Assembly: GCA_018907035.1 (NCBI GenBank)
Contig: JACCIC010000281.1
Location: forward strand, 310,001 to 374,000
Length of the DNA: 64,000 nt
DNA from: Sycobia sp. Sy_11
Lineage: Eukaryota > Arthropoda > Insecta > Hymenoptera > Epichrysomallidae
Direction of reading: 5' to 3'
Below the pieces are notes generated by a model. That model was given only the letters and a program-made list of their open reading frames with translations. It did no database searches and was not told the DNA's origin. The translations under genes and the position numbers were made by a program. Shown piece by piece: positions 20,155-31,741 of the stretch; the first letter of the stretch is position 1, and each line of letters begins with the position of its first letter.

Positions 20155-21093
20155 CATAATATCACAACGTCGCAGGCTCCACTTTGTTGTGCGCCACCTA
20201 TATAATCTCGAGTATTCTTACCTGGTTACGTGTGATTGGATACGCATGCGTATCTCATCCGGTCACTCTTTCTTGCAACGGCTATAGTTACGCTAAAGAA
20301 GAGGGGACATAAAAATCAGAACATGAAACTTAAAAGAACATGAAAATATAAAAGGACACTAAATGATATACAATTACACGAGTGACGCGTACAATTCATT
20401 ACGGGGGTACACGCGCGGTGACTCACCGAGAGCGGGTTGCGCGACATCGTTGTCCACGAGATACAGATTTACAATCGCGCACGCGGGGGACGGGGAAAAG
20501 GAACGCGAGGAAGTTACGCAGCGGCTTTGGTTATGAGCGCACTATTCTACGACATCGGCGACGGCGAGCGTGAACATCTTGTAAATACAAGCACTACTTG
20601 CCCTGAGCTGACGCAGATGCTGTCGATGGCTTCCTTTCGCTGCTCTCTCTCCCTCTCTCTTTCTTTCTTGCTGCTGGATCGTGCGGCTTGCGCGGCCTCA
20701 TCTCGCTCTCTATCTTGCGCTGTTAGCTCGCGCGGCTTGCGCGGCGTTTTCCTGGTGGTGCGTGCTGCACACGCAGTGGACCTTTTAGGGTGTACGGCGA
20801 TGGATGTAGGCGGTAAAGAGTTCAGAATACCGTGAGTATAGCTGCCGGACGGCCTCACGCGGATCAGGGCTGAAGGCTAAGGAGAATGGCTGCGAATACT
20901 ACATATCAAAACTCGACAGCTCCGTCCGACGGCTGAAGCGCGAAGAAGGTATCTCTCGCTGCCTTTCTTGATCTCCTCTCTGGCTGCGCTTCGTGCGCAC
21001 TCTTTCGGCACATACAGTACCTTATTTGCACATAGGCGCGCACAGGCTCGGTTTTTCAATAATATTACGGAACCGACAGTTTGTACGGTTACA
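20155..21093 (-). mobile_element. Gypsy LTR (minus orientation) with PBS-like tail
   Basis: Read on the minus strand it starts TGTAACCG at 21093 and matches the LTR at 33222-34017 over most of its length. The terminal GGTTACA at the far end is lost in a small deletion. It is followed by TGGCGCACAACAAAGTGG (20196 downwards), a primer-binding-site-like sequence, and a short leader ending near 20155 at GTGATATTATG. Internal direct features include CT-rich tracts (20640-20665) and GC-rich promoter-like DNA. ORFs seen inside are not genes. Confidence 0.75.
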
Positions 21094-21099
21094 AACTAG

Positions 21100-21107
21100 C
21101 CCTCCCC
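21100..21107 (-). promoter_or_regulatory. Polypurine tract next to the LTR
   Basis: On the minus strand GGGGAGGG precedes CTAGTT and the LTR start TGTAACC. A purine run just upstream of an LTR is the usual primer site for plus-strand DNA synthesis and marks this LTR as the 3' LTR of the element at 21.1-26.7 kb. Confidence 0.6.
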
Positions 21108-22325
21108 GAACCGACGGTACGCATTGGAGTCGCGTGCTGAGGCGTAGCGTGAAGGCGTAAGTGGTGGAGGGATTGGTTTGGCGATGGGTAAATCAAAAGA
21201 ACATAAAAATAGAAACATACTCGTCCGCCCTGGTGGGAAATCTCTTGATCAGTTAGGTCTCGAATGACAATAAAAGGAACTTTTTTTAATATTTTAGACA
21301 AGCTTCCGCTGATGTTTACATGAGTTGTACTTTGCTTGTGACTCGATACAATTCAAAAACTTATACCTAATCTATCCTATGTAAGCTTACCTTTATTTTA
21401 GTTTCTTTTCTATTCCTAATTTATTACTATTTATGTGTTATTCGTGTGTTGTTTTGTGTATCCTAATCCATTCTATTCTATTCAATTCTATGAGTCTTAA
21501 CTATTCTACTTTTCGCTTTCAATGTCTACATTTTTTATCTAGTCCTGTTCTATTCTATGAGCCTTAACTCTTAAATCTATTGTTAATTTAAAATTACGCT
21601 TCTTGAATTCGTCTTCTTCTTCTATTATTCGTCTTGTCAAAGTCTGCGTGGTCTTCTGCAATGTTCTTTTTCGTCCTGTTGCGTGTGTGATGCGACTCTG
21701 GCGTCGTCTTCTTCGGGTTGTCTTTCTGGATGTTACTCGAATGGTGTTGACCATTAGCTGTTGATTAATAAATCGTATTTAACTTGTGGGGCAGCTTTGT
21801 CGTGCTAGGCAAGTAGATTTATGGGTGAGCCATTGTCTGCTCGTTTTAAATGGTTTAAACCAACTCGTTCTCGTCCGCCGACGCTACGCCATTTGTAGCG
21901 CTCTCGCGCTTGTGATGATACAGTTAGTAAGTGAATATGTATGAACATGTCTGTGTGTGAGCATTCTTTATCCCAGTGATCCCGTGTAGTAATTTTGGTA
22001 CGTCGCCATATATATTCTGACTACATTTCGCGGAATTTTTATTACTCTCCCGTGGATTTTGCTAGGGGACTTGGCGAGCTAGGGGTGATTCTAGTTAAAC
22101 GGGACATGGTATGGCGATGGGCGATCGTTTATTTGTTAATATAAACTGTCGCTCCTGGCATGAGTATCATCACCCGTTGCGATCCCTGAGCTAGAGCGCC
22201 TGTGACCTATTTTATGGTCTGCGCTACATTGTTCGCGATTGATGGGTTTGGAGCAGGCTTCTCTTCTTTAGGCTCCGTCGTGTCCTCTTCTTGTGCGCTA
22301 TCTGTTGCATCTTGGCGCTTCGTCT
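21108..22325 (-). other. 3' region of the Gypsy element
   Basis: About 1.2 kb between the tail ORF and the polypurine tract. It contains a 71-residue Arg/Thr-rich minus-strand frame at 21539-21754 that may be a decayed continuation of the tail protein. No other signal was seen. Confidence 0.45.
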
Positions 22326-24000
22326 TTATTCTTTTTCCCAACTACGTATCGCGGTCGCTCTCCCCCTCCCAAGACGTAGCAGCATGGGCGTATAAGTGGA
22401 TAGGACGTACAAGTGTGTACGGCTCGGGTCGCTCTGCCACACCTGTAGCAGAACTGATGGTTCTGGGGGTGTGGGCAGGCTGAGTAGCGATGCCCTTGCG
22501 CACCGCAATTCTAGCAGCCAGGTGCAGGCGATGTGCATCTCCTGGTCGATGCTGGTATAGCCGCTGCTGTCTGCTGAGGAGTGTTCCTCTGCTTGCCGAT
22601 TATGCTGCCTAGTCCTGGCAATGGCTTGATAGGCAAGGATGGGTGCGGCCGTATGGGAGGGGACAAAATTAGGGGGTGCCGAGACCGTTAGCTCCATGAG
22701 TGCCGATATTGTAGTTCCTTCTGGAGTTGTGTTTGCGGCGGAATTATATTGCGTCGCCATTGGCCTATGGAGTGGGTCTTGTAAACCTGCGACGGCGATT
22801 GGGTTCATCGGGACCTTGAATGGATTATAACCTTTTTTACTCTCTCTTTGGCATTGTTCCATTTGGTTCCGGGTGTGTTCGAATTGATGCGATAGGGGGG
22901 GTATGGACGTTACTGCCGGCACAGGCCCCTTCGTCATCGGGGACTTTTTCTTCATTTCGGTAATTTGTGGCTCCAATAATTTTCCCTTCATTTTGTGTAT
23001 TTGGAGCACCTAGTGTTTTTGGGCGGGTTGTTTTCCACCTGCCGGTCTTCTGCGTTCCGACCGATTGCATAAAAGCGTACCGATCGCCGCGATCAAGACG
23101 GACTTCGCCGTCTTCAGGTGTACTCACGTACACTATAGGTTCAACCTTCGCCTGGGGCGGTTGCCTCTTAGGGATATTCCTCCGATGAAATTTTGGGCCT
23201 GGCTTATAGATCTTATTTGACGCCCCGACGTATACGCGATCGCGTCTTCTGGACGTCGGTGAACTATTATTTTCCTTCGCGATGCTTCCAGCAGCCTCGT
23301 CTACTGGGAAAAGTCGCTGTCCGACTCGTTGTTCACCGCGATTGTATCTCCTAAGTCCTCATATACTCCCTTGAACGGATTATAGATCCAATCCGTCTCC
23401 TTCGGTATTTTCTTCGAAGGGCGGCAAAGTTCCTTGTATGGGAGAAAACTCATGTTTATTGCAGGGTCTGGTTGGGAGGTCGCTTCCTCCTCTCGCCTCC
23501 ATAACATCGGTAGGGCTATGGGAGATTCTTTCGTCGAGTGGAGGCACGCTCGTGTCCAACAGGGACAAGCTAAATGACGCATTAATTTCCGGAATAATAG
23601 TCATCGGTTTCTCCTCCTTTATTGTAAGCTTCTGTGTTGCATCTGGGGTGAATGGGATCAGGTCGGTGATTCCGCGGTTTATGGCCTCTGGGTTTTCTAG
23701 TGCATCTATTAAGGCTCGTAGCTCGAGGGACGTATTTAGGTTGAAATTGTCCGGACGAGTTTGCATCGCAGTTGCGGTCGCGTTTATTGGGGCTTCTCTC
23801 TTCGCCTCTACATTGTTGGGGCTTAGGCTTATGGGGGTAATTGCTTCCATGGGTCTGCGCAATTCTTCAGTCGCTATTGACCTGCGTAGTCCTCTGCCTC
23901 TGCCTACGTCCCTCTGCATGTTTCGCCTTGTTGGATGTGGCACTTGTGAAAGAAGCCGGAGTGATATTAGAAGGGTGATATCTTTTGATATCAGAAACAT
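22326..24000 (-). pseudogene. Post-integrase tail protein of the Gypsy element
   Basis: Three minus-strand frames, 23380-24000 (206 aa), 22837-23582 in two pieces, and 22326-23009 (227 aa), cover 1.7 kb downstream of the integrase. The protein would be Pro/Ser/Thr-rich with stretches such as TSLELRALIDALENPEAINR, and has no recognised domain, transmembrane segment or signal peptide, so it is not an obvious envelope. It may be a C-terminal extension of Pol or a separate accessory ORF. At least two frameshifts break it. Confidence 0.5.
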
Positions 24001-24780
24001 AGGCTATCGTTTGTTTCCCGCTATTTATGTCTCTCAGCTCAAATATGATTGGGGAAATCTTTCTGATGATACGACATGAGGCCATGTATTTTGGTGCTAA
24101 TTTTGTTGAAAATTTATCGTGACCCGATGATAGCACATGGTTGCGTCGACATAACATGTCGTTAAATTCGAAAGTTTCTTATCATCTGCCTTTGTTATAA
24201 TATTTCGCATGTTTTGACCTGGCCGTGTCTAGATATCTTTTTACCAGCGCATGGATTGCTGGTAATCTTTTCATTCGGTCGATCCAGTCTGCAGGTGTTA
24301 GAGATTGGATTTGTGTTAGAGATTCTGGGTTTGTCCGTGAGTGTGTCTATACGTCGACATTTCTCTCGAATTTCGCCCGAAATTCGGGAATGCCGGCGGT
24401 GCTTGGGCGCTAGCATGTACCGAGGTGTTTACGGCAAACGCAAATTCGGACAGGTGGAGATCCCAGTCCTTGTGGTCGTGTTTGATGAAGATCGAAATTA
24501 TCGTCTTTATTGCCCGGTTTGGCCATTTGACAAGATTCACCTGCGCATGATATGGTGCTATGAACTGGTGAATGATACCTATTTAGTCCAATTTATTTTT
24601 AAGCAAATGATTGGAAAATTCTGTGTCATTATCCGTGATTAGGTATTTTGGGCATCTCCATTTGAAAATTACCAGTTCCGCTAGCTCCTTGGCGATTGCC
24701 TGTCCTGTGGCTCTTCTTAGTGGTCTGATTGCGATGTATTTAGTGAATAAATCTTCGAAAATCAGCAGGTACCGGTGTTA
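23867..24780 (-). pseudogene. Gypsy integrase, partial
   Basis: From about 24780 downwards the minus strand gives YLLIFEDLFTKYIAIRPLRR, then PKYLITDNDTEFSN with the second catalytic Asp, AIKTIISIFIKHDHKDWDLH and NTSVHASAQAPPAFPNFGR, then after a gap RRNHVLSS and DKFSTKLAPKYMASCRIIR, the GPY/F-type C-terminal module. The zinc finger and first Asp are absent. The position of the catalytic Glu is read as Lys (NLVKWPNRAIK), so the enzyme is dead. Confidence 0.75.
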
Positions 24781-25461
24781 CGAAATGGCGAGTTATTTGT
24801 CGTGGTGTATGCCAGGTAGTGTTGGCGAAATCTATTGTCATTTGTTCCTTTACAATAATGTCCATGTCGAGGATCATTTCGTATGTTAAGGCCTTGGAGA
24901 CTTTGAAATTTGCTTTCAGCAAGTGGCCATCGATTTTTAGTGATATTATCACGTCTCCGTCATTCGCGCAGAGCTTTCCGTCTGGCAGTTCCATATATGA
25001 GACGGATGGTGTTATTACTGATCTTAGCAGTCTCTCTGGGCTCGGACCCACAAAGGATCGCCTGCTCCGGGATCGACGAGAGCTGGGAATATTTTCCCCA
25101 TTAGTTCAATATTTAGGAAGAAACAATTTTCTTCGTCCCGTATTGTGTTGTTCTGGCAGGTATCGATTACGTCCTTAGCTTTGGGATATTTATTTTCGCG
25201 GAAATTTGTTCCCATTAGCGGAGTCCTCTCGTAAGGGGTGTCGACTATTACGGGTGGGTGATGGAGAATGGATTCTGGTGGTGGTGTTGGTGAAGAGCTT
25301 CGATGCCGACTCGTGTTTCGTTCGCTCCTCCGGGGCGAAGCGTGTCGTGAGTATGATGGGATCGGGCTGTAATTCCGACGTGGTTCTTTCCATCTGTCAT
25401 TGTCGTCTGTTTCTTCGCTCGTTTTGTTCGTTACCGTTGCAGACGGTTCTATTATGGTCAC
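24781..25461 (-). pseudogene. Gypsy retropepsin, partial
   Basis: 25024-25461 ends with NCFFLNIELMGKIFPALVDPGA: a retropepsin start where the usual D-T-G is D-P-G. After a frameshift 24740-25051 gives SYMELPDGKLC and LTYEMILDMDIIVKEQMTID, matching the flap and the ILG/MDF end of the protease. The upstream half is Arg/Ser/Pro-rich linker between Gag and protease. Confidence 0.65.
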
Positions 25462-25864
25462 TTGTTTTTTTGAAATTTTAAACTCGTTAGTATCGAAGGC
25501 TCCTAGTCTAGAGGGTCTGCTGGATCTTTCAGATGGCGAACACGCTGATATGCTGAACAGCTCTCGACGGGTAGAGGTTCTTTGTATCGATTTTTCAATT
25601 CCTTTTTTAATTCGAGTTGTTGTCCAATTAATTGATTTTGTCGATGTATTCGGGATGGAGATGCCTATAAATCCTATCGAGTTGTGACTCGGTAGGATAA
25701 GCTGGTGACATTTTGTCGATCAGTACTCTCATACCTCGATGGTAGGCGCCGATGGGTTCCTTCGACCCTTGTGTCTTATCCCTTAACTCTTCTTCAAGTC
25801 GCAGCGTATAGTCTATTGGCCGAAATTGTCCGCGGAGGGCTGTTTTGAAATCTTGCAGATTTCT

Positions 25865-26620
25865 TCATTTTTTATGGATGGGCCTTACCCATTTCCTTGC
25901 CGATCCACATAGTATTCCAGGTATTAATTTTAGTATCTCCGACTCTGGGATATCTAGGCTTTCGACTGTCTCCTCAAGTCTGTCAATAAAGTCCTCTACG
26001 TCTTCACGTGGAGCTCCTGAGGACTGAACCTTCCCCTGTCTAAGCACCTGACCTGCTCTTGCTTCTTTAGGTAGGTGTTGTCTGTTGATCGGGTGTATAA
26101 TCGATCATTTGTGGTGGTTCTGTGATGATGTAGATTATCATCACCCACCTTGTCGTATTTATCTCTCCTGGATGCGGCGTAGCGATATAGTGCTGAAAAA
26201 ACGCCGGATGCATGTATGGCCATGCGCCTGGTAGATATGCCATGGGTTTGGAGCTGTTGAGAGAATATCGTTGTTTCCTCCTATATCCGTGCTATGTGCT
26301 GGTGGTGATGGCCATGGACCCATGGGGTATCCAGGGATGGGGGCATTATTCGGAGGTGTAAACCATGTAGGCGCTATATTGTTAGTACGGTGTTGTTCTG
26401 TACTGCAGTCTTTTGTCTTTTGCTCCTCATGTTGTTTGTTTTCTGCCGCCGCTTCAGGCTTGTCACGGTTTTGTTCAAGTCCTGTTGAACTTAGTGCTTC
26501 TGAAATCTCAGTGAGATCAAGGTGTTCAAGTTCGAGGATATTATCCTTATCGACATCCCAGTCGGCGGCTTCTGGTCCAAAAAGGCGCCGTATTTTAAAT
26601 CGGAATAGCCTATCTCTCAT
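25865..26620 (-). pseudogene. Gypsy Gag, partial
   Basis: 26159-26620 (153 aa) is an acidic N-terminal region with ELEHLDLTEISEALSSTGLE, then a Pro-rich stretch. 25865-26047 gives APREDVEDFIDRLEETVESL and ILKLIPGILCGSARKWV, the fold-typical capsid segment of Ty3/Gypsy Gag. It would assemble the particle. Frame breaks lie between about 26160 and 26050. No CCHC zinc knuckle was found between 25865 and 25461. Confidence 0.6.
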
Positions 26621-26720
26621 TATTGTTGAAATCTTGTCTAATTGTATTATTTCACGGAACGAAGCATCTTTTTGCTATTACTATTTTAACTTATTGTTAC
26701 GAAAAGGCTAATTAGCCTGT

Positions 26721-28094
26721 TTTCTTTCTTATTAATCATTGCTTTTGATGTTTGTGGTCGGTCCATTTTCGCTTATTTATATTATTTACAATTGTATTAT
26801 TTTCTATAGTTAAAATAGTTCAGTTTATTTCAAATTTCCGAAGTGGATACGACTTATTATTAACTAGCAAAAATAGCTGATTGGAATCAAGCTGATTTAT
26901 TTGCCTTATTTTACTGCAGCTCTATTAATTAGTGGGTGTTGTATTTATACATTTGAGGTTTAAAGTTATTGCTAAAAAAACGATGAGGATTACAAGTGCC
27001 ATTTGTAATTAAGTAAGAAGAAACAAAAAAATCTTGGTTTGGATATTCTGCAAAAAAAAAGAATTCTGTGATAAGTTTAACAAATATTATAAACATTCGA
27101 TGTTCGTTGTTGTAAAAAAAAATTTGAAACCTTTATCTAATTGTTCGCGAGGAACTTTAAAATCAGAGTTAATTTTTATTATCCAAATTTTAATTGCCCA
27201 AAAAGTATCTCAGTTTAGGTTTAATGTAAGAGAAAATGAAATTGTTATTTAATAGGATTATTATAAATTACTGTGAAATTCAAATATATTTCGCTTTCTA
27301 TTAGCTTTTAGTAAAGTTTATGGATTATTTATTTATTTATTTATTGTTGATTTAAAATTTTATTGTTTATTTAAAATTCCGTAATTTATTATTTTCACGT
27401 AGTTACTATCATATGCACATCTTCAGTTCAACTGTTCATCTGTGTAGTATATCATTGTCTGTGCTACCAGAGAAAAAAAGAAGGAAAGTACTTGTAAATA
27501 AAAAATAATTATTATTATTGTTTCCTTAATTGTGTATATAATAAAAATTAATAGGAATTTTTAGTTTCAGAAATTTTTCTTTAAAAGAATAAGAAAGAGG
27601 AGAAAAAAATTTTTTATTTATTGTTATTGCATTATTTTATTAATTAGTTGAATTTAATAATTATTTATTTAGTGTAATTGTGTTTTATTCTAATTTGCTA
27701 TTGCTCCCTTATGGTTATTTGGCGTTGATTATCTGTATGCATTTCCTATTGGATATATTTATTTATTACAATTATGTATAATTAATTATAGTTTATTTAT
27801 TATTCATTACTCAATGTCTATAGTGCAATATATTGCACATATAGGCTATGTCTGCTTTTTTTAATATCTGAATGGAAATAACAATTGAAACCTGCAATAT
27901 AAGTATTACCAGAGATAATAAGGAGAGATTGCCGATTAACATATACGAAAGGCTTGACGATTTTCGAGCGCCGAGAACGTGTGCCCTTAACAGGCTCCAC
28001 TGCTACACTAACGTGTCAACGCGACGTCACAACTACGTCAGCATCAATTAGTGTGCGCATTTGCCTAAATCACGAGCTGTGGCGTAGGCAATAA
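26721..28094. other. AT-rich intron sequence
   Basis: AT-rich with TTTATTTA tracts. No gene, LTR or TIR was recognised. Confidence 0.6.

Positions 28095-28157
<63 letters not shown>
28095..28157. repeat. (TA)n microsatellite
   Basis: About 31 TA units. Confidence 0.95.
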
Positions 28158-28160
<3 letters not shown>

Positions 28161-28464
28161 ATATCTAATACGCGCACGAGCATCAGAAATTACTTAAGAC
28201 CCGAACTCCCATGCCAGCTTCATAATGCAGACGAATGTTTGATTCTGCAGAAAATCAAGACTTTCCTTTCTGCCATTGTAGATATTTCAAATGGAGTCTT
28301 ATGATTTTGTGCTAAAATGGATATCCCGTAATTAGTTTAAAAAATTTCTTTTAATATTTTATGCTTATATAATAATGTAGGAACAGAAAGAGAAAATTCA
28401 TTAACTGTCTCCGATATTAAATATATAAATAATAATATAAACCAAAAATTTAACTTTTTAATTT

Positions 28465-28580
28465 TTCAGAGTTATACGTTTTCTCAATTATAACTACAAA
28501 ATAAGATATAAGATTTACATTCTACAACTTTTTACAATAGGATAAAATTTGAAATTTGGATTTTCTACAATATGCATAAT
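28465..28580 (+). repeat. Left arm of a 3.3-kb spaced inverted repeat
   Basis: The stretch AGTTATACGTTTTCTCAATT and about 100 following bases are the reverse complement of 31742-31857 with few mismatches. The interval between contains the GC-rich LTR fragment. Confidence 0.85.
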
Positions 28581-28946
28581 CAATAACAAATATTTAAGAA
28601 TTTTAAATAATTCTAAGTAATGAAACGAGATAAACATATTTTTTAAAAATGCGAGTATGACGTAGATTTTAATGTTAACGTAGTGGATCAACCCATGTCT
28701 GATACCAGCTGATACTACATACTAAATATAATTCATAAATCACATACATTATTCCTAGTTTTCTTCACATTCAAACAGCATACTTTTCATTTAGATGTAT
28801 TATAATCAACTGTGTATTGTTACTTATTGATATTTTCAACAATTCCTGTAATTCCGATTTAACACAAAGATTGGTTAAGGAGTAGAGTCATTTTCTGATT
28901 CTGTTTGTTTATTTATAATATTACAGTGATTGTAAACATAAACTCA
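28581..28946. other. AT-rich DNA, no gene seen
   Basis: Nothing recognisable. Confidence 0.6.
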
Positions 28947-29230
28947 CTTTGTTATATGCCGACGCATAGGCTCCTTAGAGTCTTGCGTGCGCACTTTCGT
29001 AGAACACGGAAAGCATTCCCGAACCCCCTCTCTCCGCCGCGGCGATTCCGGGCGAATCAATGCTTGCGACCACCGGCAGAGCCTTACGGCGCCACCGGAG
29101 TCGCAAGCACAGTTAATATAAAAGAGAGAACTTTCGGGATGAAAAGACAGAAAGCCAGCGGGACCCAATGGCCCATCCTAAGACAATAAACTAACTCCAC
29201 TGTTATACGACGTCTTATTATTCCCCCTCT
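28947..29230 (+). mobile_element. LTR-like promoter segment
   Basis: Begins near TGTTATATGCCGACG at 28948. Contains a TATA-like TTAATATAAAAGAG at about 29112 and a poly(A) signal AATAAA at about 29184, in the order and spacing of U3-R of an LTR. The composition switches sharply to GC-rich relative to both flanks. Downstream comes a repeat-rich leader and an Arg-rich ORF. No matching 3' LTR was found. Confidence 0.45.
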
Positions 29231-30240
29231 TCATCGGTCTCTACTTCATCGGTCCTTTTCAGCACCGCCTCATGCGTAGGAAACAAGGTGAGCCACCCAC
29301 TCCTCTTTCCCCCCCCCCACCGGTGGGCCGTGTCTCGCCCCGAAGGCCCTTCTCAGGGCCGTCCAGTCGTAGGGGACAGGGCGAGCCACCCACGTCCCCC
29401 CTCTTCCTCCCTCTCCGCCTGTGGGTGGTGTCTCGCCCATAGGCCCTTCTCAGGGCTGCCCTGTTCGTAGGGGGCACGGCGAGCCACCCACTCCCCCCTC
29501 GACCTCCCATCCACGGACGGCGTCTTGGTCCGATCCGGAAACCCGGATCAAACGGACGCTGTTCACGGTGTGGACTCCGGGTAGGGCACCCCTCCGAAAG
29601 GAGTTACGGGCATGGCGCCCAGTAGCTCCTATTAGGAGCCGTGCTCAAGACCTCCGGAGACCCACCGGCGCGACGGGATAGGGCGAACCACCCCCTTTCC
29701 CCTCTTCCTCCCTCACCACCTGCGGGTGGTGTCTCGCCCATAGGCCCATCTCAAGGCTGCCCTGTTCGTAGGGGGTACGGCGAGCCATCCACTCCCCCCT
29801 CCTCTCTCCCCTTGACCTCCCGTCCACGGACGCTGTTCACGGTGCGGACTCCGGGCAGGGCACCCTTCCGAAAGGAGTTATGGGCATAGCGCCCAGTAGC
29901 TCCTATTAGGAACCGTGCTCAAGGCCTCCGGAGACCCACCGGCGCTACGGGACAGAGCGATCCTTCCCTAGCCTCCCACCCACGGGCTCGTCCGCATCCG
30001 ATCCGGATATCCGGATCAGACCGACACCCCCCGCGGTGCGGACTCCGGGCAGGGCACCTCTCTGAAAGGAGTTACGGGTGGATATCCAGTAGCCCCGACT
30101 AAAAGCGGTAACAAAGACCTCCGGAGACCCACCGGCGTGTCGAGAAACGCGCCTGGGGGATCGTCGGAGGACGAGGCCTTCGAGGGGGGCACTCTCCGAG
30201 GTCCGCATCCTTGCCCCTTCCCCTCCCTACGAACCGGCGG
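29231..30240 (+). repeat. GC-rich imperfect tandem repeat block
   Basis: Two motif families alternate. TCCGAAAGGAGTTA...CAGTAGC...CCTCCGGAGACCCACCGGCG occurs at about 29595-29670, 29870-29945 and 30060-30137. CGCCCATAGGCCC(T/A)TCTC...GCCCTGTTCGTAGGGGGNACGG occurs at about 29433 and 29737, with a weaker copy at 29330. Units are about 190-305 bases apart. Open frames on both strands across it look like shadows of GC richness. Confidence 0.8.
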
Positions 30241-30340
30241 TCGTATCCGGTTTAAGGGATCGGGGTCGGGGCCACTTCGGCCTTAAAAGGGCCGACCATG
30301 GGGTCACTGGAAACACTTCTTTCAAAATCAGGAAGGAAGG

Positions 30341-30845
30341 ATGACCCCAGAACGCTCCTGCGCTGACCCAGAACTGCGGGCGAGACGGCCACGTCGCAGG
30401 CCACGACGGAGGAACGAACGACAGCGCGCCAAGAGGAACGCACGACACCGTCGGAATAGGCAAACAGCGCCGGAGGAAGCGAGGGAAAATTTCTGGGAGA
30501 TCGATTTAGATCTGCCAGATCTAGATCTCTCGGAACCCACCTCGGAGGACGAGGGACCGTCGAAAGCCTTATGGAGCGCGGTGGTAATCCCAACCGCTCC
30601 AGAGGCCCTCGACGTGCGGAGCGAGATCGGCATCCGCCGTCCCACTCGGCTGTCGCTTATCGTTCCCACTCCTCGGCCTCCCCTGGCGGAACTTCCCGGG
30701 ATTCCAGCCACCTTCCGACTCCCCGACCGGAGTCTCTCTTCCATCCGGCGGCGTCTGAAGGGTAAGGGCCTCCCTGCGGCCTCGCGCATCGGCTTGGTAG
30801 AAGGAGGGATACAACACCGTAGCCGAAGCGCAAGCCGGAGACGTA
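30341..30845 (+). CDS. Arg-rich hypothetical protein of the GC-rich element
   Basis: From ATG 30341 the frame is open for 193 codons, but the composition changes abruptly at about 30845 from GC-rich to AT-rich, so the true element sequence ends there and the last 25 codons are read-through into flanking DNA. The first 55 residues are strongly basic (RARRPRRRPRRRNERQRAKR), suggesting nucleic-acid binding; next is an acidic stretch DLDLPDLDLSEPTSEDE; then Pro-rich. Layout resembles the leader ORF at 56 kb in the other LTR element. Function unknown. Confidence 0.4.
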
Positions 30846-31741
30846 GAGTAATTGCAATAATTTATTTAATTCTGAAAATTATAGTAAAAAATTTTAAAGA
30901 CCATATAATAAATCGTATATAATCTTAAATATATATTATTTAATATATGTAATTGAATACAGAGCTATTTCGAAAAAATGTTTAGATGTACGTAAAAATT
31001 GATAAAAAGTTTAGATAGATAGATTACGTATAGATTTTGAGCCGCTAGATTATAAATATTATAGAAATTGATAACAAAAATGGTTTTTGAATAAATTGCG
31101 TAAATTTTAGATGAGATCCAAATATAACACTTATTTTCCATGAAATTTTTCGCTAAAAGAAAAAAATGTAACTAATACAAAAAAAATCGATTAAAATAGA
31201 AATTGCAGGGAAAAAATTTATGAAATAAACAAAAATTTGATAAAAATCAAACCAGTTTAAAAAACATAAGACAAAATCGAGAAAAAATTAGATCAAAAAA
31301 ATAAAAAAATAAGTTTATTAAGTAAAATTAGTTCAAAAAAAGGGAAAAAGAAAAGTACGAAATATAGATAGACTATTACTGCGGCGCTAAAAGGGGAAAA
31401 ATAATTTTTGGAGAAATAATATACCATTGATATTATCACACACAAATAGCCTTAGTGACAATATTCAAGACATTTCACCTGAAGAATCGATTTGATTTTT
31501 CGGAGTCAGTGCTAAACATTCCAATTTAACTATATTAATGAACTTCTTTTCACGCGTTGATGACTTTTTAATTTATAGAGTTGATTCAAAAGGGCGATAA
31601 TATGGTGGAAAATTCCCGAAGAGTATTTTTAATAAGACTGTACCCTCATGTCAAATGTAATGAAAAACTCCTTCTGTCAGATTTTTGTACCCCAAAGTTG
31701 TCCGGCGATACTTGCCGATCCAAAGAAATAAAAAATACTAT
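30846..31741. other. AT-rich DNA, no gene seen
   Basis: A-rich strand with many AAAAAT runs. Nothing recognisable. Confidence 0.6.

Larger units (their letters stand above)
21108..26720 (-). mobile_element. Ty3/Gypsy retroelement internal region with large deletion
   Basis: Reading down the minus strand: Gag (26620-25865), a variable region, retropepsin (about 25130-24780), then directly integrase (24780-23950) and a long tail (24000-22326), a 3' untranslated stretch, polypurine tract and LTR at 21093. RT and RNase H are missing. The 5' LTR expected above 26.7 kb was not found. Confidence 0.75.

Noticed and set aside
20382..21059. ORFs of 60-132 residues in GC-rich DNA
   Set aside because: They lie inside an LTR that recurs at 33 kb with the frames not preserved.
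21539..21754. Basic minus-strand ORF as an independent gene
   Set aside because: Short, Arg/Thr-rich, and within the 3' part of a decayed Gypsy element; at most a remnant of its tail protein.
22326..24000. Envelope gene of the Gypsy element
   Set aside because: No signal peptide, transmembrane helix or furin-like site could be seen in the post-integrase frames.
29259..30208. Many overlapping ORFs on both strands
   Set aside because: GC-rich tandem repeats have few stops; frames on both strands are equally open and show no domain.
30227..30857. Minus-strand ORFs up to 153 residues opposite the Arg-rich ORF
   Set aside because: Mirror frames of the plus-strand ORF; no recognisable motif.
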